A DNA stretch of 16,375 nt from Acidobacteria bacterium UBA2994 (GTDB lineage Bacteria > Acidobacteriota > Vicinamibacteria > Vicinamibacterales > UBA8438): NCBI GenBank assembly GCA_002346545.1, contig DEAA01000044.1, forward strand, positions 166,184 through 182,558, written 5' to 3'. Under the pieces are notes generated by a model, which saw nothing but the letters and a program-made list of their open reading frames with translations, searched no databases and was not told the origin of the DNA. Positions 7,952-13,845 of the stretch are shown here, piece after piece. The number at the start of each line of letters is the position of its first letter. Position 1 is the first letter of the stretch. A program made the position numbers and the translations under genes.

Positions 7952-8980
7952 TCACCGCTGGGGAGCGGGATCGCCTTCCATCTGGCGGATCTCTCGGCTC
8001 TTGAGCGCGATGGCCACGAGCAGCTCTTCGAGCTCCGCCTGATACACCGCGTCGTCGATACCGCCTCTGGTCGCCTGCAGCGTTTCGATCTGCGCCTGAA
8101 GCGCCAAGCGTTCTTCGTAGAGAAGGCGTAGCTCAGGATCGTCGGGCAGTCCCTCTATCGACGCGCCGTCGGCCGCCGTAAAAAACAGCGTTCGCGCCAT
8201 GGCGCCGTCGGTGGCCGCGGCCAGCGGATCTGGATCCCGGGTCCCTTCGCCGTCTCCGTTGTCGTCGAGCAGGGCGTGCTCGGTCTGTAGCCGACCATCC
8301 GACTCGTAGACCTGCTCGACCCTCCTGGCGGCGTACTCGAACGCCTCAAGGACCGAGACCCGGCCGTCCTTATTCTGATCCGACTCGGCCTCCCCCCCCC
8401 CACCGAAGGCCGCCACGAAGTAGCCGCCGAAGACGGTTTCGTTCCACTGACTCCCGCTGCGAGTGGCAGTCACTACCGTCCGGCCCTCGCCGGACAGCGC
8501 CTCGATAAAGCCGCCGCTCGAGGTGGCCGCGTTGACGAAGGTGACCCGTTGCGCCGCCAAGGTGGTCAACAGACGGTCGTAGTCTTCGGCCGTGAAGTCG
8601 CGACCGGGGAGATTGAACCTGGATTCGCCGCTGTTGTAGCTCCCGTGTCCGACCAGCAGGATGAAGACGTGGTCGTTCGGCGCCGCCCGCCCGCCAATCA
8701 CCTCGATCGCCGCTTCCACCTCTTCCTGCGTCGACCGCGCATACACCCTATCCGGATCCACCTCGACCTTCTCGGCCAGGTAGATCACCTGGTCGGGCGC
8801 CAGCCCGTAGCGCTCAACGGCCGCGTCGATCAGCGTCGTGGCCCAGGCGTGGAACTGCTCAGCGTAGGCGGGATCGCCGCTGAGGCCTGTGATGACCAGT
8901 AGCTGCGTCTGCTGAGCGGACGCAGGCGCCACCCCGGCCAGCAACGCGCACACGACCAACCCGGCCCACAGGCGCCTCAT
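7952..8980 (-). CDS. Secreted legumain/caspase-like (peptidase C13 fold) protein with EF-hand loop; probable pseudo-protease
   Basis: A 342-residue protein with a signal peptide (MRRLWAGLVVCALLAGVAPASA). The His motif LLVGHGSYN (His112), NLPGRDFTAEDYDRLL, and a following strand TFVNAATSSGGF match the order in legumain-type C13 peptidases, where the strand would read like EACESG. Thr153 occupies the catalytic Cys position, so peptidase activity is doubtful. A canonical EF-hand loop follows (Asp201, Asn203, Asp205, Gly206, Glu212) and a second DDNGDG half-loop sits at 239-244. The C-terminus (about 285-335) is a predicted coiled coil. Start: ATG at 8980 overlaps the preceding TGA as ATGA and has GAGGG 5 bases upstream; a longer start at 9010 only adds ten residues ahead of the signal peptide. 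A ten-base G tract encodes Gly residues just before the EF-hand. Confidence 0.88.
   Translation of the reverse strand: MRRLWAGLVVCALLAGVAPASAQQTQLLVITGLSGDPAYAEQFHAWATTLIDAAVERYGLAPDQVIYLAEKVEVDPDRVYARSTQEEVEAAIEVIGGRAAPNDHVFILLVGHGSYNSGESRFNLPGRDFTAEDYDRLLTTLAAQRVTFVNAATSSGGFIEALSGEGRTVVTATRSGSQWNETVFGGYFVAAFGGGGEAESDQNKDGRVSVLEAFEYAARRVEQVYESDGRLQTEHALLDDNGDGEGTRDPDPLAAATDGAMARTLFFTAADGASIEGLPDDPELRLLYEERLALQAQIETLQATRGGIDDAVYQAELEELLVAIALKSREIRQMEGDPAPQR
8392..8401. repeat. Homopolymer C10 (G10 on coding strand)
   Basis: Ten consecutive C on the plus strand lie inside the C13-like gene and encode Gly-Gly-Gly plus part of the following Glu codon. The frame is intact as given. A tract of this length is a slippage hot spot and also a typical place for sequencing or assembly errors. 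Confidence 0.9.
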
Positions 8981-11265
8981 GCGAGCCCTCGCGCCCGCCG
9001 ATATCCCCATTCACCCAGGAGCAACAGCAGGAACAGCAGCAGCAGGGCCGGCATATCCCAGAGGTCACGCTCTTCGAGCACGGTTACGCCACCGCCTACG
9101 GTCTGAATATCGTCCACCAGGCGGTCGACTGTCTCGTCCGTATAGAACCGGCCGCCGGTCTCTTCGGCCACCCGCTGTAGCAGCGACGCCTGCATGGTGG
9201 AATCGTAGTACTCCGAATCGCTGGGCGCCACGCGCAGATAGGCCACGTCGCTCCCGAGCAGGTCGTCGTCGGTGTAGGCCTCCATGCGGACCTGGTAGAG
9301 CCCTTCCTTCTGGGGCGCGAACACCGCCGCGTACTCGCCATCGCGGTCCGCCGTCCAGTCCATGGAGACCTCGATCAGTTCCTCGTCCGGATCGGTAATC
9401 CAGGCGGACACCTGGCTGGTGTTGATCTCCTCGTAATTGGCATCGTCCACCTCGGCCCGCAGATCCAGCGTTTCGCCCAGTTCGACCCGGTCCTTGGGAA
9501 CGTCGGCCACGACCTGGTCCGAAACACCGTCAACGAGCCAGCGGAGCAACCGGCGCCACAACGTCTCGTGGGTGAGATCGTCCACAGGGATGTCGGCGTG
9601 CATCTGCCACATCCACGAGTCCTGCACCGGGAACGCGAGCGCCTTGCCCGCGCCGTATCGCTGGAAGGCCAGCACGACCAGCGACTCGTCACCACTAGTC
9701 AGGAGCGACGTCGCGCCTGGCTTGACCTCCTGGATCTGGTTAACCAGCGTCACTGGCGGCAACTCCAGCCATCGCGCCTGCGATGCGTCTTCGGTCTCGG
9801 CGATCTGGGTCGAGGGGTGCGTCCCCCCGGCGCGGGTCGCGCGAACATCGGTCTCCACAAAAAAGTTTGACTCGCCGTCGATCGCCGACTCGTCGAGCAC
9901 GACCGGCAGCACGTCCTCCACTGGGGTGCCGACATAGCCGCCCTCGGCAAATGAGCGCTGACCGCCGAGCATCAACAGTCCGCCGCCACGTTCGGCAACG
10001 AAGTCGGAGATCATGCGCAACTGGTCGGGGGTGAAGTAGTTAGCCTCGATGCTACCGAGCACGAGCGCGCGGAACCGGAACAACTCCTCGCGCGTGCGTG
10101 GGAATCCGCCCACCAAGCGGTCGGCGTCCTCCACCGGCCCAATGCGCATGAACTTGTTCTCAGCCGTGCGCTGCAGCACCGTGAGTTGCAGGTTCTCGTC
10201 GTCCCGAACGGCCCGCTGTAGAAATTTCACCTCCCAGCGGGGCTCACCTTCAAAGTAGAGGATCTTCTCGCGGTTATCCTCCACGACGATGAGCGCGTGA
10301 CGCTCGTTGTTCTGCGTCACCATCTCGTCAGGCTGGGCTGCGATCCGGAAGGTGAAGAGTCGAGGGCCAGCGTCGGCCGCCGTGAACCGGACCCGGGCGG
10401 TGGCCGGCTCGCCGTCGTCTGGCAACGTTAGCTCTTGGTCGGCCACGATCCGACCTTCGTCTTCGACCTGCAGACTGACCTGCTGGCCGGGATAACCCGT
10501 CTGGGCCACCACAACGTCCACCACGAGCGACGCGCCCTTTAGCACCGAGCGGGGGGTATCTACGCGGCTCAACTGGATGTCGCGCGTGTATTCCTCGCGT
10601 CCGAGACCCACGGTGAACACCGGCACCCCGGCGGCCTGCAACGGCAGCAGCGACTCAGCCAGCGGATTATCCGCATTGTCGGCCCCGTCTGAGACGACGA
10701 CCAGTCCAGACAGCGGCACGCCGGCCAACTCTTCGTGCACCCGATCGAGCGCCTGCCCGAGATGAGTCTGGGTGCCATCGAATCCGACCTCGTCGGCGCG
10801 CGCGATCCGGCCCGTCGAGGAGGAAAAGCTGAACATGCGGAGGGCGAAGCGATCCGCCAGAGCCTCCTGCAGCGGCCCGACCGTCTCGCCCTGCCCGAAC
10901 TGCTCCCGAACGAAGTCGGCCCGGGTGGTCCCGTCCCGATCGGCGATCTGCATACTGCGTGAGTCGTCGATCAACACGCCCAGGAAATTCTGCTGGGCCA
11001 CCACCTGGGACAGCACCAGCACCGGCCGGAAGAGACAGATCACTAGCAGCGCCAGGATGCCGAGCCGCAGGGCGCTCAGGACCGTGCGGTCGATGGGCCG
11101 GCTGTTCGCCCGCACCTGCTGATAGGTGCGCAGCGCCACCACTGCCGCCGCCAGCACGAGCAGCGACGCCACGAAGGTCGCCGTAGTGGGGCGGAACGCC
11201 AGCTCGCCTTCTTCGAAGACGATCGGCCGGTACTTGAACAGGAACTCGAACAACGACTCAAACAT
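8977..11265 (-). CDS. Membrane VWA protein with glutamine-amidotransferase-like domain
   Basis: The 762-residue protein has two N-terminal membrane segments (about 29-47 and 61-86), then a VWA-like domain with Asp100, Ser102 and Ser104 (DDSRS) as MIDAS and VVVSDGADNADNP as the second strand motif. An Ig-like region follows at about 230-330. At about 335-470 there is an amidotransferase-like domain: KILYFEGEPRWEVKFL, then FVAERGGGLLMLGGQRSF, with no Cys at the nucleophile turn. A second beta domain lies at about 590-690, and the C-terminus is a membrane helix (PALLLLFLLLLLGEWGY). The layout parallels the BatA-like protein of the same cluster. The ATG at 11265 has AAAGAG a few bases upstream, and the stop overlaps the C13-like start as ATGA, so the two are translationally coupled. 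It is probably a periplasmic-facing partner of MoxR; its substrate is unknown. Confidence 0.92.
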   Translation of the reverse strand: MFESLFEFLFKYRPIVFEEGELAFRPTTATFVASLLVLAAAVVALRTYQQVRANSRPIDRTVLSALRLGILALLVICLFRPVLVLSQVVAQQNFLGVLIDDSRSMQIADRDGTTRADFVREQFGQGETVGPLQEALADRFALRMFSFSSSTGRIARADEVGFDGTQTHLGQALDRVHEELAGVPLSGLVVVSDGADNADNPLAESLLPLQAAGVPVFTVGLGREEYTRDIQLSRVDTPRSVLKGASLVVDVVVAQTGYPGQQVSLQVEDEGRIVADQELTLPDDGEPATARVRFTAADAGPRLFTFRIAAQPDEMVTQNNERHALIVVEDNREKILYFEGEPRWEVKFLQRAVRDDENLQLTVLQRTAENKFMRIGPVEDADRLVGGFPRTREELFRFRALVLGSIEANYFTPDQLRMISDFVAERGGGLLMLGGQRSFAEGGYVGTPVEDVLPVVLDESAIDGESNFFVETDVRATRAGGTHPSTQIAETEDASQARWLELPPVTLVNQIQEVKPGATSLLTSGDESLVVLAFQRYGAGKALAFPVQDSWMWQMHADIPVDDLTHETLWRRLLRWLVDGVSDQVVADVPKDRVELGETLDLRAEVDDANYEEINTSQVSAWITDPDEELIEVSMDWTADRDGEYAAVFAPQKEGLYQVRMEAYTDDDLLGSDVAYLRVAPSDSEYYDSTMQASLLQRVAEETGGRFYTDETVDRLVDDIQTVGGGVTVLEERDLWDMPALLLLFLLLLLGEWGYRRARGLA

Positions 11266-11283
11266 TTAACTCTTTAGACACGA

Positions 11284-11328
11284 TCGGGCCGGTCGGCATG
11301 ACCTTCGTCGGTCATCGCCCCGGCCCGA
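11284..11328. repeat. Long imperfect hairpin in the gap before the VWA gene
   Basis: A 9-base outer arm (TCGGGCCGG at 11284-11292 against CCGGCCCGA at 11320-11328) encloses an inner 6-base arm (ATGACC at 11298-11303 against GGTCAT at 11310-11315) with a TTCGTC loop and a partly paired middle. It lies in the 99-base gap between the DUF4159 copy B stop and the VWA start. No T-run follows on the minus strand, so it is not a textbook intrinsic terminator. It could be an attenuator, an mRNA processing or stability element, or a protein-binding palindrome. Confidence 0.5.
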
Positions 11329-11364
11329 CTCTTGCTCCCCACGGACACGTCTCCAGCGCGCGCC

Positions 11365-12243
11365 CTAGTGACTCATCGCATAGACAATCGTGTTTACCGT
11401 GATCTCGATCGCGTAGGTCGAGTAGCGCAACGGATAGTATGGGCTCTCGGCCCACTCCCACGCATCACCAATATCAGTGTTCCAGTTGATGACCACCATC
11501 AACCGGCCGGTCTCATCAAAGATCCCCCGTACGATCGGCGTAAAGCCGTCACGCTCCCAAGTCCGACCGTTCATCGCGTTATTGATGGCCGGCACCTGTA
11601 CGATCTCTTCAATGTTGTAGAAAGTGGTGAACAGTGGGTGGTCAATCGGGATGTCGATGATCGGATACTCGGGCAGAACCCGTTTAATCTCCGCCTCGAA
11701 GTTCTCCCACTCCCACGTGCCCCAGAAGTCGTCGATCATCAGGAACCCACCGGCCTGCAGGTACTCCCGCAACCCCTTGACCTCGGGTTCGGTCATGTAC
11801 ATGTTCCCGACTTCCAGGGCATAGAGGAAGGGGAACTTTCTGATGTTCGGATCATCCAGCTGGACGGCGTTCTCCAACTCGTAGGCATCCATATCGACCA
11901 GCCGGTCGAGGATGGTCAGGAACTGACGGTCGGCCTTGGGAAAATCGGTCGCCCAGGCTCCCCAACGGTAGCCACCGCCGTTGTAGATGGCTCGGGTGAA
12001 AACGAACTCGCGGCCGGTCTTGCGCGCGTTCTGAATGCGTCGGCGGACGTCGTTACGGTCCAGGAGGGGTCGGGCCTGTTGCGCAGCGAACGAGACGCCG
12101 ACGACCACGCTGGAGGACACGGCAGACGATGCAGTGGGTGCGGGTTCCTGGCCCGCCTCCTCAGCGGCCCACAGCCCTACCAACCCGACACCGATCAGTG
12201 CCGTTGCGACGACGCCCGCGCGCACGAGATACCGTGGCCGCAA
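11365..12243 (-). CDS. DUF4159 domain exported protein, copy B (probable TTG start)
   Basis: A DUF4159 protein of about 292 residues, first gene of the cluster. It shares with copy A the strand GGFLMIDD, RVLPEYPIIDIP followed by HPLFTTFYNI, and the C-terminal NTDIGDAWEW. Between the signal segment (VRAGVVATALIGVGLVGLWAA) and the DUF4159 domain lies a Ser/Ala-rich linker. Start: the frame is open to an ATG at 12348 and another at 12327, but those extensions (Arg/Cys-rich) do not look like protein of this family. TTG at 12243 has GGAG 7 bases upstream and puts a signal peptide at the N-terminus, so it is preferred; GTG at 12225 is a further option. It is exported, probably periplasmic, function unknown. 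A hairpin separates it from the VWA gene. Confidence 0.82.
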   Translation of the reverse strand: MRPRYLVRAGVVATALIGVGLVGLWAAEEAGQEPAPTASSAVSSSVVVGVSFAAQQARPLLDRNDVRRRIQNARKTGREFVFTRAIYNGGGYRWGAWATDFPKADRQFLTILDRLVDMDAYELENAVQLDDPNIRKFPFLYALEVGNMYMTEPEVKGLREYLQAGGFLMIDDFWGTWEWENFEAEIKRVLPEYPIIDIPIDHPLFTTFYNIEEIVQVPAINNAMNGRTWERDGFTPIVRGIFDETGRLMVVINWNTDIGDAWEWAESPYYPLRYSTYAIEITVNTIVYAMSH

Positions 12244-12682
12244 ACAGACGCTCCAGGAGATGTCGACCCGCGTCGTGCGAGTCGTGAGTCGGCACGCGCC
12301 AGCGCCGGTCCAAAGCCCAAACGACATCCTCAACGAGCAGAGCCACAACTCGCCATGGGATCGACTCCCGACTCTATGAGGAAGTTAGCCGCAGCATAGC
12401 ACATGCTCCTCGGCGGCGCCCGACTACCCAAGAAGGCCAACTCGGGCGTACCGGAAGCAGTCTCGTCGCACCGAGAACCCGCCCGGATCCGCAGCCACGA
12501 GCCTCCGAATGTCATCCTCTGGAAACTACCCCCGGACACCTGTATCCAGATATCGCGTACCCCTTCGGCGATGACCCGACAGCGGTCGGCGTCGGTGTCG
12601 CCAGGAGGATCGCGCTACGACTGGCACCGCGAGGCTCAGCCGTCATCATCCCCTCATCCTAATTTTTGTTCAGCTCGCTCCA
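12244..12682. other. Non-coding gap of about 440 bases upstream of the MoxR/VWA cluster
   Basis: No convincing gene is seen. The ORFs here on both strands are Arg/Ser/Pro-rich, lack ribosome-binding sites and show no family motif. Composition drops in GC at 12655-12670 (an AATTTTTGTT stretch). The promoter of the downstream minus-strand cluster most likely lies here, but I found no clear -35/-10 pair. A weak inverted repeat (GCCGCAGCAT at 12388-12397 against ATGCT and GCGGC at 12403-12417, with a bulge) is present. Confidence 0.6.
12251..12254 (-). promoter_or_regulatory. Shine-Dalgarno deciding the TTG start of DUF4159 copy B
   Basis: GGAG on the minus strand is 7 bases upstream of TTG at 12243. 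The alternative ATG at 12327 has GAGG directly abutting it with no spacer, and ATG at 12348 has no clear site, which favours the shorter protein. Confidence 0.5.
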
Positions 12683-13828
12683 TCAGGAGACCACCGGCCG
12701 GCCTCCATCCACCCAGACCTCCCCGTCTACGGTCACCGTCGTGTCGGTGAAGAAATTCCAACGCACGTAGCCCCCGTCAATCTCGCCCCCCAGCTCCGAG
12801 TTGTCACCAAGCGACAGCCGGACCACGCCGGCGCCATAGCCATAGTACGGGATCCAGGGCACCCGCTCGGGCACCGCCAGCAGGGGATTGAAGCCAAGGG
12901 CGAACTCCCGGAACGCGCGTGCCTCGGCGGCCGCCTGGCCCCGGACAGCGCTGACTCCGACGACCCGACCGGCCTCGATCGTGATGGTCAGACCGTCCAC
13001 AGGCCGGCCATCCCACTGGGACAGTGGGAACACGATGACGCCGTCAACGCTCGACTCGATCGGCGCCACCCGGATCGCCCCGGCTGGCAGCTCGATCTCG
13101 CGGTCGATCAGAATCATTCCCTGATCGGTCCGGGCAGCTGAGGCGTCGCCATCCTGCCGGTTCACCGGTCGGTCGCCGATTCGGAACCGGAGATCGGTGC
13201 CCAGTGGCGAGGTGACTCGTATCTCGGCGCCCCGCATTGCCTGTTCGAACCGTTGCTGGAGTGCCGCCAACGCCTTGTAGTCGGTATCGAGCAGCGCACG
13301 CTGGTAGACCGCATCGATAACATGGCCCGGGGGAAGCGGCTGACCCGGGAGCGGAAACGCGCTGCCATTCTCGACCCAGCGGAAATGAATCGTTCGGCCC
13401 TGACCCTCGCGCAGCAGATCCTGCAACGCGGCGTAGACCGGATGGTCCGGACGGGCGCCGGGCAACATAATTGACGCATCGACACCCGCGAGCATCTCCC
13501 GGTAGGCCGTCCGCGCCCGGTCGACGCCGGGCGTCAGCACATCGCCGAGCCACGCCGCCTGCCACGGCTCCTCTACGACGTCGATCACGCCAAGGTCGAT
13601 CGCGCCCGCCTCCATAACCGCATAACGAATGTGAGGAATCAGCGCGTCAAAGAGCCCGGGCCGCGCGACCAGGAGCACCGACTCGCCTGGCGCTGGATCC
13701 AGCTGGCCGACCAGGCGGGCGGCCACCGCGGGCCAGTCAAACGAGAACTGGGGCGGCTGGGCGACCACTGGGGCCGACGCCGCGATCGTCAGGGTCAACG
13801 CAACCATCGGGAGGATCGATCTCGACAT
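12683..13828 (-). CDS. Secreted M29-aminopeptidase-fold protein, metal ligands lost (probable pseudo-enzyme)
   Basis: A 381-residue protein with a signal peptide (MSRSILPMVALTLTIAASAPVVAQ). Its body follows the M29 (AmpS/thermophilic aminopeptidase) layout: VTSPLGTDLRFRIGDRP, then ELPAGAIRVAPIESSVDGVIVF, EFALGFNPLL, VVRLSLGDN, VRWNFFTDTTVTVDG. In active M29 enzymes the corresponding positions read like PAGEVFTAP, E-x-x-x-G-x-N, H-x-A-x-G and HWD. Here the first Glu is Ala251, the two His are Arg337 and Arg356, and the Asp is Asn358; only Glu308 is kept. Metal-dependent peptidase activity is therefore unlikely. Known M29 enzymes are cytosolic, so export is also unusual. AAGG lies 7 bases before the ATG. 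The gene diverges from a serine hydrolase with a 17-base gap. Fold assignment rests on my recall of the motifs. Confidence 0.8.
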   Translation of the reverse strand: MSRSILPMVALTLTIAASAPVVAQPPQFSFDWPAVAARLVGQLDPAPGESVLLVARPGLFDALIPHIRYAVMEAGAIDLGVIDVVEEPWQAAWLGDVLTPGVDRARTAYREMLAGVDASIMLPGARPDHPVYAALQDLLREGQGRTIHFRWVENGSAFPLPGQPLPPGHVIDAVYQRALLDTDYKALAALQQRFEQAMRGAEIRVTSPLGTDLRFRIGDRPVNRQDGDASAARTDQGMILIDREIELPAGAIRVAPIESSVDGVIVFPLSQWDGRPVDGLTITIEAGRVVGVSAVRGQAAAEARAFREFALGFNPLLAVPERVPWIPYYGYGAGVVRLSLGDNSELGGEIDGGYVRWNFFTDTTVTVDGEVWVDGGRPVVS

Positions 13829-13845
13829 GCGCTAACCTTACCTCC
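13829..13845. promoter_or_regulatory. 17-bp divergent start-to-start interval
   Basis: Only 17 bases separate the ATG of the minus-strand M29-like gene (13828) from the ATG of the plus-strand serine hydrolase (13846). On the minus strand it carries AAGG (13836-13839) and GGAGG (13841-13845). On the plus strand the bases before ATG are pyrimidine-rich with no Shine-Dalgarno, so that gene may be leaderless or start elsewhere. Each promoter must lie inside the other gene. Confidence 0.6.

Noticed and set aside
11332..12399. 355-codon plus-strand ORF opposite DUF4159 copy B
   Set aside because: Antisense shadow; the minus frame has signal peptide and DUF4159 motifs.
12388..12417. Inverted repeat near the upstream end of the cluster
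   Set aside because: Short 5-base arms with a 5-base bulge and no T-run; likely chance in GC-rich DNA, so only mentioned in the gap entry.
12655..12685. T-rich stretch after the M29-like stop as an intrinsic terminator
   Set aside because: The run is T on the plus strand, so A on the transcribed minus-strand mRNA, and no stem precedes it.
12403..12750. 115-codon plus-strand ORF in the non-coding gap
   Set aside because: Ser/Arg/Pro-rich with no recognisable domain or ribosome-binding site; overlaps the end of the M29-like gene.
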